From positions 1,178,001 through 1,242,000 of the forward strand of contig NC_006046.2 of assembly GCF_000006445.2 (NCBI RefSeq): 64,000 nt of DNA, read 5' to 3'. Under the pieces are notes generated by a model. It was not told the origin of the DNA and ran no database searches. It saw only the letters and a program-made list of their open reading frames with translations. The number at the start of each line of letters is the position of its first letter. Position 1 is the stretch's first letter. Of the stretch, positions 17,740 to 28,196 are shown one piece after another. A program made the position numbers and the translations under genes. This DNA is from Debaryomyces hansenii CBS767. Its lineage: Eukaryota; Ascomycota; Pichiomycetes; Serinales; Debaryomycetaceae.

Positions 17740-18501
17740 TTATTTCTTACCGGTCTTCTTGGCGGACTTTTGTTCCTTATCTTGTTGTTCTTTCAACACT
17801 CTCTTAACGATCTTTTGTTCTTCGATCAAGAAAGCTCTGACAATTCTTTCCTTGACACAGTTAGCACATCTAGAACCACCGTAGGCTCTTTGGACGGTCT
17901 TGTGGGTCTTAGAAACTTGAGCGTATTCTCTTGGTCTTAAAGTAGAGATACCTTGTAAAGCATCACCACAGTCACCACACTTTGGTCTAGAAGCGAGCTT
18001 CTTGACGTGTTGGGCAACTAATTTACCACCTGGGGTCTTAACAACCTTAATCTTGTTAGATTTGGTATTGTCTATATTCTGTTAGTATAATTTCAAAAAA
18101 ATATCAATTTATTGACCATTCAACTGAACTATATGTAAACCTAAGGAGTATTACAGGATACCATCTCCTCAGAGCATTGGTTAACGAAGTTTCTCATGAA
18201 TACCCTCTATATCATCTTGTTTTTCATTTCCATTCCTTAATTTTTCACTTCCCATATTTCTCGTCTAATCCAATACTTCTTATCCCATTCTTCGTTATAC
18301 ACATCTCTTTTACTTTTCAACCACATTAGAACCATATCCTCTTTTCACGGAGCTCTACATTACATTTTGTCATAAATTTCTCATTGGACCGTATCACCGT
18401 CCTTTGCTCTTCTCTTTCATTCTTATAGTTCAATAGTCCTGGTCATACTTAGATATAAACATACATGGATTTCTTCTTCTGTAAGTAACACGTTGAGCCA
18501 T
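17740..18501 (-). CDS. RPL34: Ribosomal protein eL34, spliced
   Basis: Exon 1 is 18465-18501 (37 bp) and exon 2 is 17740-18071, together encoding 122 residues (121 in S. cerevisiae). Exon 1 gives [12 protein letters not shown] plus the first base of Tyr. Exon 2 begins with the other two Tyr bases and runs on as [15 protein letters not shown], then [26 protein letters not shown] and a basic tail ending KKTGKK. The CGDCG and CANC pairs are the zinc ligands of eL34. The intron is 393 bp, with donor GTATGT, branch TACTAAC and acceptor TAG 15 bp after the branch adenine region. Its non-coding strand is pyrimidine-rich. Codon use is highly biased. Confidence 0.97.
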
Positions 18502-19334
18502 TTTGAAGTCGATTTCTATGCTATAATTCCACAGGAACTGTAAGTAAACTTTCTCTTCAAGTATTAGGTATGTAGTATCAAAATTTTCCACCGAGAGTAT
18601 GAGAATTTTCACCGAATTTCGCAGTCGTGTCCAATTACAAATCCTTCACTATGGGACGAACTGGGTTTTTGTTACACAAAAGACCGCGACATAGCTAACC
18701 GGAGCTCATCGTAGGTTTGGTGAGGTCCATAGTTAAGATTTAAGCGCGAGACATAATTCCGACAATGTCGCTATTATCGAGAGTTTCAGCACGTGAAATA
18801 GTTTTATATAGGGCTTTACACCTATATGGCTGCAATTGTCCGTTCCTGATAGTGGGTAACTATGGATATGCCATATGGGTGTATAGAACCAGTATTCAAG
18901 CTGGGTCACAAAGGGGTAGTATATGAGTTATAAATGCTGGATCTACACTGTAGGAGTATTATAATGGCATGGCTGGGGTTGGGGATATTATAGGAGTTGA
19001 TTTGAATAGTCTTTAGGAGATTAGTTTGTATTCCGAGTAATGCACTGGTAACAAGAATCGTAGATTTCAGACAATTAAGGAGATAAGCGATTAGATATTG
19101 AACGAATGGGGGATTCGTGGGGCTATAATAGGTACGATATTATAATTTATTTATGAGTATATTTGCTAAGATGTTGAGGTGTATCCACGAGAAGCCCATA
19201 TAGCCATGTAGGAACTACAAGTAACGTATGGGTATAAAAATTTCTACAGGTAGAGTATAGCAGATACAATTCAATAGAATATTGTATATTCAAGCTAAAT
19301 ATTGCGGGAGTTTACAGATTCAATGTGAGCCGGA
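18502..19334. promoter_or_regulatory. RPL34 upstream spacer
   Basis: An 833-bp spacer between the RPL34 start and the 3' end of the RidA-family gene. It has CACGTG at 18790-18795, 289 bp upstream of the RPL34 ATG; Cbf1 binds such sites at ribosomal-protein genes in Candida. Several TATA-like runs (TTATATAGGG near 18803) are present. No gene was seen. Confidence 0.45.
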
Positions 19335-19905
19335 TTACAACTTTGGATCTTCCTTCTCAATGGCAATAACTTCCATTTCTAAGTCAACACCTAAAGGTAA
19401 AGCCTTGACGGCAACACATGATCTAGCAGGCTTGTGTTCGGAGAAGTACTTACCGTAAACCAGGTTGAATTGGGGGAATTGAGTTGGCATGTCTGTCAAG
19501 AAAATGTTAGCCTTGACAATGTGCTTCAACGAAGAGTTGGATGCTTCCAAGATGTTAGAAACATTTTGAATAACTTGTTCAGCTTGTTCTGGAATAGATG
19601 GATTTTCCGATAATGGCTTGTTATCTGGGGTGTATGGAATCTGTCCAGAAACGTAGATGAAGCCTGCGATTGTTAGTATATATGCGTTTTGGTTATCAGG
19701 GGGTACATAATCAACTCCAAATTGCAATGTCGTCCTTTAATACTATGAAATACATACCATTGACCTTAATAGCCTGTGAGTAAGAGGCTGCAGGTGGTGG
19801 GGCATTGGCAGTTTTAACCTGAAAAGTTAGTATTTGATTTCCGGATCAGATGTTTGCTTCACTACTTACTGGAACAATTGAAGAAGATAATCTCTTGGAA
19901 GACAT
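19335..19905 (-). CDS. MMF1: RidA/YjgF-family imine deaminase (Mmf1/Hmf1), two introns
   Basis: Three exons: 19870-19905, 19758-19818 and 19335-19663, joined to 141 residues. The product starts MSSKRLSSSIVPVKTANAPP, continues AASYSQAIKVNG-FIYVSGQIP and ends AIEKEDPKL. It hydrolyses reactive enamine/imine intermediates such as 2-aminoacrylate, and in yeast mitochondria it supports branched-chain amino-acid synthesis. The conserved Arg (KPARSCVAVKALPLGVDLEMEVIA) is present. Introns are 51 bp (GTAAGT, branch ACTAAC, CAG) and 94 bp (GTATGT, TACTAAC, CAG). The short basic/Ser N-terminus hints at mitochondrial targeting; a cytosolic Hmf1 role is the alternative. Confidence 0.92.
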
Positions 19906-20159
19906 ATTGATTGATTTAGTGATATTAGAACGTAATTTGTTAGCGAACATATTGAAAGAAATTATAGTTTTCCAGTTATTCGGTGATAATGAAGATATAA
20001 GTAGTAGTTAGCGTTCCCCTTTTAGACTTTTGTGTAAGACCTGGCCTTTTCCAGAGTCATTGTCATATTGACCCTGATTCAAGACGGAGAGCATACTACA
20101 TTCCTATGGCCTACACTCAACATATATCGATACTAGTATATTTCTATATATTATTATCC

Positions 20160-22994
20160 TTACCAGAAATACTCTTTTACCTGCTTCTTCTTCTTCTTCT
20201 TTTTCTTGTTTTTCTTCTTTGATGATTTGCTTTCGTTGTCGTCTTCTTTTTTGTCGTTGAACTTACCTTCGCCATTGAGAAACAGGTCATTAAATTCAGA
20301 ATCAAACTCTTCTGTTAGCATAGGAATTTTCTCAATAAAGTGTCCTGTGGTCGCAAGGTTTTCGAAGATACCAAATAGCTCTTCAGCGAAAAAGTCTATT
20401 TTGCAGAAAGTGTTAAAATTTTGTAGGAAAAGGTTGAAGTCACTAGACATTTGGTTGAGATCAGTAGAAATCATGTCTTCGCCTATAAGATTGACTTCAT
20501 TCAATTCAGTGGCTATGATAGTCTTGACATGCTTCTCTAACCGGCCTATTAATACAACCAAAATCGCTATACGCGACAGGTTCTTCTCCAAGTCTTCAGT
20601 AATTTGCGCACCGGTCATTTGCGAGTAGCGTGTGATTAGGTCGGTGACATCTTGTTTGTTATCAGTCTCATTAGTAGATACTGTAGGAACTTCGGCAAAC
20701 GATTTTTCTATAGTAGTCTCATCGCCATTATAGTTTGCCTTTTTGATCTTAAAGAAAAGCTCACGAGCTTCTGGTAGTTTACCTATCCATTGTATTAAAA
20801 GGACTTGAAGATCAGTTGAATAATCATGGATATCTTCTTCGCCTTCTGACTTGTCACTGGCCGAATTTCTGTCGAGATTTATTATTCCAATATTGATTAA
20901 TTGATTTATCATAAGACAAATGAGAGTCATATATTTCTTTGCAATAGATTCGGATAACACTACCTTGTAACCATTATCAATTTCAATACCGTCTGTGGCA
21001 GATAAGTATATTCCGCTGTTGGTTAAAAACTCATGGAGAAGCATCAGTTGTTCAACTACACTTAATTCGACCCTTTCTCCTTTTCTAGTATGCTTATAAG
21101 GTTTCTGTTTCTCATCGTTTCCTCGTAAACCCGCTAATAATTCAAAAATGTAATCGATCAATAATGTAGATAAATTGATATCATGTGTAATGAACCAAAT
21201 CAATACTCGACGATATCCTTTACACATGAGCATTTCATCCATAAGACATCTTGCTAACTTACTATTATTATGCAAAAGTAATTCGAATTTGGTAATATTA
21301 AAAATCGGAACTATTAGTTTATTATTGTTCTGTGTATTTTGAATAGCTTCTTCCGATGCCAGCTCACAGAAATACTGATAGATAATATCGGGAGTGCTGG
21401 GTTGGGCATGATCGTTAGGCTTATCCTCAGATTCATCTTTAATGGCCTTAGAAACAGTGTTGATAACAACTTGTCCGAATTTTTCTTCAGCCTCATTGTC
21501 ACCTTCTATGCTAGTGGTAATAAGAAAATCAAAACTTTCTTTAAGTTCACTCCAACAGTAAAGAATATCATCCGAATTACCTTTTTGCACTTCTAACAGG
21601 TTGTCAAAGGTATTGGCAATATCAATGAACCAGTCTTGGAAATATGCATTATTTCCGCGAGGTAAATCACGCCAATCATTCCCATATTCATCGAATTCTA
21701 TGTCATCTTTAGTTCGAACTGCATTGGACATTTTTCTCTCCTTTCCGTTTGGTTCTTTCGTCTTCGAGGCATTTTCCTTATTACGAAGCTTTGCAATTTC
21801 CTCTTCTTCGACCACATCCAGCCATTCCTCCTCTAAATCATCATATTCGCAGTCGAAAATATATCGTATATCCTCGTCGAATTGATCGTCGTACTCTAAA
21901 TCAATAAGCAAATCGCCCAATTCCGCAATTGGAGTCGCTTGATTTTTAATTCTTTCGGACGCCACGATCGCAAGATCATTAGTTTTTTCTTGACTAGAGG
22001 TGAAAGAAGTACCTGAATTAATGATTAATAATGCAATAACAACCAATCTCATGTCTATCAGTAGCGCACCCCCATTTATTTTCTTACGAGACATTGGTTG
22101 AGTAAAATTAAGCAAGCTTTGGTACTTTGTATCGTAGATGCCACCGAAATAACCTTTACTTGCATCGGAACTGGCATCATCAAACCCATAAAATGCTAAC
22201 AGTGAAGGATTCTGGTTTAAAGTCCATGCCAACACATATCTTATAGAACTGGAGCCTTTCAATGTCCGAGTAATCATATACGGACATTGGGCCTGCTCGA
22301 GTTCCAATCGGCGATCAATTTCTAAACCCAATAATATGATATTCGTATGGCACTTCCAGAGCTTAATGAAATATTGCAAGTATGGATTCAATGCTAAATT
22401 GTATTCTTGATCACCATTTTCCGGCTTAAACAACTTAGATATAGCAAACAAGAGGACACAAGATATGGAATAACAAAGCTTTAGAGCAAACTCATCGCAT
22501 AGTATGTCTTCTTTCGGGGTCCATATTGGCAAATTTTTAAACCAGACGTCTTCGGAATTCTTAACGTATCTTAGTTTGATTTCATCGTCAGCGTTTAATA
22601 ATGCCTGAATATATCTTAAAAGCGTAAAGAACTGCGCTGAGAGGGCAAATTTCACGGAGTGTATGTCTGGATTCCGCAAGCTTTCATCTTCCTCATCGAT
22701 TGCGTGGTTTTTGAAATATGTATATGATAATGCAATAAGAACGTCTGATAAACAATCTAAGCTTAGGATCGAGTTTTCGTTTTCTTCTGGTTGTGTAAAT
22801 GGATCACAAATCGTTGCCACCGTGCTGAAAAGATGTTGTAATTGAATATCATCCTCTGGTAGTCCGAGTAGAATACCAATTTTATTATGTCGTTTCATGA
22901 GATTTGCCGATGGTCGTATCTCATTCAATGGTAATGGAATATCAAACTCCATTACCTTTTGCTCCTGTTCATTATCTATATGCTGCTCCAGCAT
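20160..22994 (-). CDS. Large protein, possibly Caf130-like CCR4-NOT subunit
   Basis: A 944-residue intracellular protein, mainly helical, with no membrane segment. The best landmark is the mid-protein block DDIEFDEYGNDWRDLPRGNN around residues 437-456. It is followed by helical segments (LLHNNSKLARCLMDEMLMC, then KGYRRVLIWFITHDINLSTL). The C-terminus is a lysine run (KKKNKKKKKKKKQVKEYFW). The DWRDxPRG block and the overall arrangement remind me of Caf130, the yeast-specific CCR4-NOT subunit, but this is from memory and unconfirmed. If not that, it is a fungal protein of unknown role. The 3' end lies 254 bp from the RidA-family gene's start. Confidence 0.8.
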   Translation of the reverse strand: MLEQHIDNEQEQKVMEFDIPLPLNEIRPSANLMKRHNKIGILLGLPEDDIQLQHLFSTVATICDPFTQPEENENSILSLDCLSDVLIALSYTYFKNHAIDEEDESLRNPDIHSVKFALSAQFFTLLRYIQALLNADDEIKLRYVKNSEDVWFKNLPIWTPKEDILCDEFALKLCYSISCVLLFAISKLFKPENGDQEYNLALNPYLQYFIKLWKCHTNIILLGLEIDRRLELEQAQCPYMITRTLKGSSSIRYVLAWTLNQNPSLLAFYGFDDASSDASKGYFGGIYDTKYQSLLNFTQPMSRKKINGGALLIDMRLVVIALLIINSGTSFTSSQEKTNDLAIVASERIKNQATPIAELGDLLIDLEYDDQFDEDIRYIFDCEYDDLEEEWLDVVEEEEIAKLRNKENASKTKEPNGKERKMSNAVRTKDDIEFDEYGNDWRDLPRGNNAYFQDWFIDIANTFDNLLEVQKGNSDDILYCWSELKESFDFLITTSIEGDNEAEEKFGQVVINTVSKAIKDESEDKPNDHAQPSTPDIIYQYFCELASEEAIQNTQNNNKLIVPIFNITKFELLLHNNSKLARCLMDEMLMCKGYRRVLIWFITHDINLSTLLIDYIFELLAGLRGNDEKQKPYKHTRKGERVELSVVEQLMLLHEFLTNSGIYLSATDGIEIDNGYKVVLSESIAKKYMTLICLMINQLINIGIINLDRNSASDKSEGEEDIHDYSTDLQVLLIQWIGKLPEARELFFKIKKANYNGDETTIEKSFAEVPTVSTNETDNKQDVTDLITRYSQMTGAQITEDLEKNLSRIAILVVLIGRLEKHVKTIIATELNEVNLIGEDMISTDLNQMSSDFNLFLQNFNTFCKIDFFAEELFGIFENLATTGHFIEKIPMLTEEFDSEFNDLFLNGEGKFNDKKEDDNESKSSKKKNKKKKKKKKQVKEYFW

Positions 22995-24262
22995 ATCATG
23001 TCTCTTTAGCTCTTATGGAAATATGCCAAATCCACAACAAATTCAATATTTAAGTCTCGTGCTAATCTGTAAAACCGATGCAAGTGGTTTACAGGTTATC
23101 TTGGAATATCTTGTTATACTCAGGGAAACAGCTACTATTTTGTCCAATTGAGCTTCCTTATTGAGTCTAATGGTGATTAGGACGGGGTGGTGTTGATTGG
23201 ACAAAGAGTTTGCCTTTTTCCAGAGAGTTTAGAAGTAAATATATTTTTAAATGGTAGTCACTGTCCGAAACGACTTGTACAATTATCTTGCAGCGTCTTC
23301 TCTAGTCGTGAACCTACAGAAACTAAGTCAAAGTGATTAATTAAGCCTTCTTTGGCTTGTGGAATGGTTTTGCTAGGTTTCTGTAATGCTTGAAGTCTAA
23401 TGGTGCTGTTTTGCAGCTTACCACGATCCACCTTAATTTGTCCCAAGAACCATAATTTTGGCCAACTGGTACATGGTCCGTTGGAGCAGAAATCTACTTT
23501 CGACTACAATATTGTGTCGTGATATCTAAGTGTTCAGCTCGTGAACGTCCACTACAACGTATTCCCGTAGATAATTTTAACCCAGACGAGCTCTCCACAA
23601 GATATCAAAGGCATTTACTGGATATCATTCAAATCCTATGTATTCACCATTCCAGGCATTCTCTATTCACCATATTCACCATCCTAGTATCTTCTATTCC
23701 ACTTGAACCCACTTACCATTCTAGTATGCCCAAATCACCTCCAAGCAACAAAGAGCCCGCAAAATCTACACATACATACCTTCTACACATACCTATACAC
23801 ATACTTTCTCTTTAATCCACTCAACCTTACACATACCTGCTCCCTAATACACCCAACCTTACATACACTCTTCAATACCTCTTATTACACCCTTCATTGT
23901 TCCTGTGGTGGTGGATTGGAACGATCATGTGACCATGTTTTTTTTCAACGCAGAAAATGGATCAATGAATTGGTGCGTTGGCAGAATTAGCGTTGTTTAG
24001 ATCTAGAATAAGACACAGATTCAATAGATTATAAGTAATAATCAATCGAAGTTAGTTAACCAATTGTTATCCTAATAATTAATTGTCGTTGAAAATTTTG
24101 TATATCTTTAAAAAACTAGAAGTTCTTATACAAGAATTAAAGTGTTAATACAAGGATTGTGAAAGAGTTTTCAAAGTGAAGGACAACTTAAACACATTTC
24201 AATAATTAAAAAGCATAATACAGTTGCTAAATTAGACGGTATAGTTATAATTGATTATTAGA
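22995..24262. promoter_or_regulatory. Long SEC31 upstream region
   Basis: A 1.27-kb divergent spacer. Its left part (23258-23505) has a minus-strand frame of about 80 codons without an ATG that I could not identify. Its middle is the G-depleted tract listed separately. The last 250 bp before SEC31 is AT-rich. No RNA gene was recognised. Confidence 0.45.
23760..23898. repeat. G-depleted low-complexity tract (degenerate ACACATACC repeats)
   Basis: Only one G (at 23839) occurs in 139 bases of the plus strand. The tract is built from variants of ACACATACC, ATACACCCAACC and TTACACC. Flanking sequence to 23640 is also low in G. It lies about 365 bp upstream of the SEC31 ATG. Confidence 0.8.
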
Positions 24263-27200
24263 ATGGTTAAGATCGACGAAATATCACGTACTTCAACATT
24301 TGCTTGGAGTCAGGATTGCTTGCCGTTACTAGCAACGGGGACGGTTGCGGGAGCGGTAGATGTGAATTTTGACTCGACATCTACGCTTGATTTGTGGGAC
24401 ATATTTTCGCCAACTAATGGAGGCAAGCCAGTGTTTTCGGCGTCGGTGGATAACCGGTTTTATGCGTTAGCATGGTCCAAGCCATTTGAAGGTAGACCCA
24501 AGGGACTTCTTGCGGGTGCTTTCGAGAACGGCGTGGTGGAATTCTGGGACGCAGAAGTGTTGATCAAGTCCAAAGATTTAAACAAGGCATCGGTGCACAA
24601 GGGCACGAAACATAGCGGGCCAGTCAAAACGTTACTGTTCAATCCAAATCAGGATCATGTGTTGGTTACCGGTGGATCAAATGGAGAGATTTTTATCTGG
24701 GATACGAAGAAATTCACCGAGCCATCTGTTCCTGGTCAAGCCATGACTCCTATGGATGAAGTCACCAGTGTTGCATGGAACAATTCGGTTAGCCACATTT
24801 TTGCAAGTGCTGGTAATGGTGGCTATACTTCTATTTGGGACTTGAAGTCCAAAAGAGAGGTCTTACATTTATCTTACAATGGTCCTTCTGGAAGAGCTAA
24901 CTTTTCGTGTGTTGCATGGCATCCAACTCAATCAACAAAATTAATCACTGCAAGTGACAATGATGGATGCCCATTAATATTAACCTGGGACTTGCGTAAT
25001 GCAAATGCTCCTGAAAAGATTATGGAAGGCCATAAAAAGGGCGTTTTGTCGTTAGACTGGTGTAAACATGACCCAGAACTTTTGATTTCTAGTGGTAAAG
25101 ATAATTCAACCATGTTATGGAATCCTATTAAAGGTGAAAAATTAGGTGAATATCCAACCACCGCTAATTGGGCTTTCCATACTAAGTTCGCACCAGCAGC
25201 TCCTGAAATTTTCGCTACTTCTTCATTTGATGGTAAGATTATTATTCAATCATTACAAGATACATCCCCACCCGTATCGACAAAAGTTGCATCAAATGAT
25301 GATAATGAATTTTGGAATGAGATTTCTACCACTGAAACTCAACAGCCAGTCTTCGACGTGAAACAGGCTCCAAACTGGTTGAAGGTTCCATCATCCGTAT
25401 CATTTGGGTTTGGTTCAAAGTTAGTTTCTGTAAAGAAAGACTCGAATGGTAAGTCCATAGTCAGTATTGAAAAATTTGTTACCAATACAGGTTTCCAAGG
25501 CTCTTCTAATAGATTGACTGATGCTTTCAAGTCTAATGATTTCAATTCTATTATTGATTCCAAATTAGAAGGAAAGTTCGTTAACAAGATCGATCAATCT
25601 GATTGGGAATTATTGAAAAAGCTCCATGATACTGGTAAAGACAAGTTATTTGATGAGGAAGTAAACGGAAGCGAACAACCGAAAGTTGATGGAGAAAAGT
25701 CTGAACAAAAAGATGAAGGCGCAAATGAAGCCATTTCCTCTACTGAGGACTCGTTTTTCGATAAATTGGGTTCTAACAGTGGAAATGGTACATCAAATAC
25801 GGTTTCTTACATTCCTCAAGGAGATTTTAAAATTTTTGATTCAAAGCAATCTGAAGGTGATAAAAAGTTGATTAAATTGATCTTGAATAAAAATATTGAT
25901 GAAGCTGTGTCATCATGTTTAGAACAAGACAAATTAGTGGAAGCATTGATTTTAGCTTTGGATAGTTCCGATGCAATTAAGGAAAAGGTTAGGAATTCAT
26001 TTTTTAAGAAGAATGATAATGAACTTGCAAGAGTACTTTACAGTGCATCCTCTAATAACGTTACCGATTTAGTGTGTCATGCTGACGTTGCAAATTGGAA
26101 AGAGATTGCTATGAGTATTTCTTCATTCTGTACTGACGTTAACGAATATAACAGTAAGATGACTGAATTAGGTGACCGTATAATTGACTCTAAAGGAACT
26201 TCTGATGAAAAGAGAAACAATGCTATCTTATGTTACTTATCAGGTAATGCTTTGGGAAAGATTGCTTCTATATGGCTCAGAGAATTACCAGAACTCGAGG
26301 AAGAATTATTGCAGTCTAAGGATACGAAGATTTCAACACCATCGGACGCTAGATATGAAGCTTTATCTAATTTTGTTGAAAAAATCACTACCTACAGATC
26401 AATTTCTAATATTTCTGGTGAATTTGAGGGCCCATCAATTGAACCTATTTGTAAAGCTATTTTGGAATATGCTAATTTAGTTGCTGGATATGGTCAATTT
26501 GATTTGGCAGAAAAGTTCTTGGAGTTGTTACCTAGTGATTTTGCAGGCTTGAAATCTGAGAGAGACCGCATTTTAAAAGCATCAGGTACTACAACCATTA
26601 AGCAAGGTACTGTACATTCAAGGACTGCCTCCCAAAGACCCACCGCTATCAATGCTGGGAATGCTTACGGTAAACCAACAAATTTTGCACCTTCAACTGG
26701 GCTTGGTGGTTTCCAAAGCACACCAAGCAATGTTGTTCCTCCTATCAATCCAGCTTCTATGCGTTTACCACAAGGGCATACTCAACCGCCAATTAACCAA
26801 CCACATATCCTGGCTGCTCCTGCTGCTAATCCGTACGTGAAAACTGCCTCAACTAATCCGTACATGCCAGCGCATCCATCAAATTCATTCAGTAATCCAT
26901 ACAAACCAGCAACCCCATCAGCAACGCATGCAACAAACCCACTTTCACCACCACCACCAGGTCCGCCAAAGGCTTCGTTTAAGAATCAAACTGAGGGATG
27001 GAATGATTTACCTGATACTTTTAAACCTAAAGCTGCCCCTCGCCGTGCCGCAGCTTCCGCTGTATCTCCATCTCCAGTTCCGTCTAGTCCACAATTGGCT
27101 ACTAGTGCTCCAAAACGAACTTCAGTTGCTCCACCACTTGCCCCACCTCCTCCAAAGGGAGTAAGTCGTAACCAATCGAAAACATCAATAAGCACATCCA

Positions 27201-28060
27201 ATGCTAATTCTCCTCGTCAGAGCCAGGCACAAATGAGCTCGCGTTATGCTCCACCACCAGGCGTTTCTACTGCTCCTTCTACGCCTGGGGTAAATGAAGC
27301 TCCACCTACAGTTACATCTGCGCCAATTCCACCGCCTAAGAATCCTTATGCTCCAGCAATGCAAGCTGCATCACCATCATTACCTAAGAATCCATACGCA
27401 CCTCCACCAAGTTACGGTCAACCAGGCATTCTTCAACCAACTATTCCAACACCTAATATTGCATCACCTTCATTAGGAAGGGCTACGACGGCTGCTCCAC
27501 CAAAGAATCCATACGCACCTCCACCAGGTTCAGCTGTTTCTCCTAAACCTCATGCTGCTGGAATTCCAGCTCCAAGAATGGGTGGAGTTGTTGCACCTCC
27601 TCCCCCAGTGGCTAGCTCAACGTCTTCACTTCCACCACCGCCAGGAATTAGTCAACAACCACCAGCGGCTAATGCCCCTCCTATGGCCACGACCGTTGAC
27701 CAAGAACCTCCAAAATATCCACCTGGTGATAGGTCGCATATTCCAGAACAATCGTTACCAATTTTTAATTCATTAAGTAGTATTCTTGATGATATTAAAC
27801 CTAAGATTCCGGAAAGATATGCTAAACATGGTGTTGATATGGACAAAAGAATTAATTTATTATTCGATCACTTGAATAATAGTGATTTATTATCAGATGA
27901 ATCGATTGCCTCATTAAAAGAAGTTTGTACTGCGTTAGAAGCAAGAGACTTTCCAACTGCTAATGCGTTGAACATTCAAATCGCCACTAATCATAGTGAA
28001 GAGACTGGTAATTGGCATACAGGTGTTAAGCGTCTTATTCAAATGTCCGAAGCATTATAG
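24263..28060 (+). CDS. SEC31: COPII outer-coat protein Sec31
   Basis: A 1265-residue protein; the ATG at 24263 ([18 protein letters not shown]) matches the family start, and the frame upstream opens with TTG. Residues 1 to about 335 form the WD40 propeller (repeats such as WDTKKF and [16 protein letters not shown]). Residues of about 380-760 are the alpha-solenoid that pairs with Sec13. A Pro-rich region follows, about 815-1145, with KNPYAPPP repeats that contact Sec23. A C-terminal helical domain ends the protein. With Sec13 it forms the cage of ER-to-Golgi vesicles and stimulates Sar1 GTP hydrolysis. Confidence 0.97.
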   Translation: MVKIDEISRTSTFAWSQDCLPLLATGTVAGAVDVNFDSTSTLDLWDIFSPTNGGKPVFSASVDNRFYALAWSKPFEGRPKGLLAGAFENGVVEFWDAEVLIKSKDLNKASVHKGTKHSGPVKTLLFNPNQDHVLVTGGSNGEIFIWDTKKFTEPSVPGQAMTPMDEVTSVAWNNSVSHIFASAGNGGYTSIWDLKSKREVLHLSYNGPSGRANFSCVAWHPTQSTKLITASDNDGCPLILTWDLRNANAPEKIMEGHKKGVLSLDWCKHDPELLISSGKDNSTMLWNPIKGEKLGEYPTTANWAFHTKFAPAAPEIFATSSFDGKIIIQSLQDTSPPVSTKVASNDDNEFWNEISTTETQQPVFDVKQAPNWLKVPSSVSFGFGSKLVSVKKDSNGKSIVSIEKFVTNTGFQGSSNRLTDAFKSNDFNSIIDSKLEGKFVNKIDQSDWELLKKLHDTGKDKLFDEEVNGSEQPKVDGEKSEQKDEGANEAISSTEDSFFDKLGSNSGNGTSNTVSYIPQGDFKIFDSKQSEGDKKLIKLILNKNIDEAVSSCLEQDKLVEALILALDSSDAIKEKVRNSFFKKNDNELARVLYSASSNNVTDLVCHADVANWKEIAMSISSFCTDVNEYNSKMTELGDRIIDSKGTSDEKRNNAILCYLSGNALGKIASIWLRELPELEEELLQSKDTKISTPSDARYEALSNFVEKITTYRSISNISGEFEGPSIEPICKAILEYANLVAGYGQFDLAEKFLELLPSDFAGLKSERDRILKASGTTTIKQGTVHSRTASQRPTAINAGNAYGKPTNFAPSTGLGGFQSTPSNVVPPINPASMRLPQGHTQPPINQPHILAAPAANPYVKTASTNPYMPAHPSNSFSNPYKPATPSATHATNPLSPPPPGPPKASFKNQTEGWNDLPDTFKPKAAPRRAAASAVSPSPVPSSPQLATSAPKRTSVAPPLAPPPPKGVSRNQSKTSISTSNANSPRQSQAQMSSRYAPPPGVSTAPSTPGVNEAPPTVTSAPIPPPKNPYAPAMQAASPSLPKNPYAPPPSYGQPGILQPTIPTPNIASPSLGRATTAAPPKNPYAPPPGSAVSPKPHAAGIPAPRMGGVVAPPPPVASSTSSLPPPPGISQQPPAANAPPMATTVDQEPPKYPPGDRSHIPEQSLPIFNSLSSILDDIKPKIPERYAKHGVDMDKRINLLFDHLNNSDLLSDESIASLKEVCTALEARDFPTANALNIQIATNHSEETGNWHTGVKRLIQMSEAL

Positions 28061-28196
28061 ATGTAAAACATTCAAATACTTGGAAAGACAAAAATTACAT
28101 AGAATATCTATATATCTTTATTTTCTATTTCTGTTTCTGTTTATTTTTTGTATTAAAAATGAATTTTAAACAAGTATATTTTATTTTGAAATATAT

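Noticed and set aside
18072..18464. snoRNA inside the RPL34 intron
   Set aside because: No paired C/D boxes or H/ACA features were found in the right orientation.
23258..23505. Minus-strand frame of ~80 codons (ends CTSRFGQ)
   Set aside because: No ATG, no branch-point/acceptor pair to make it an exon, and no family recognised; kept only as a note on the spacer.
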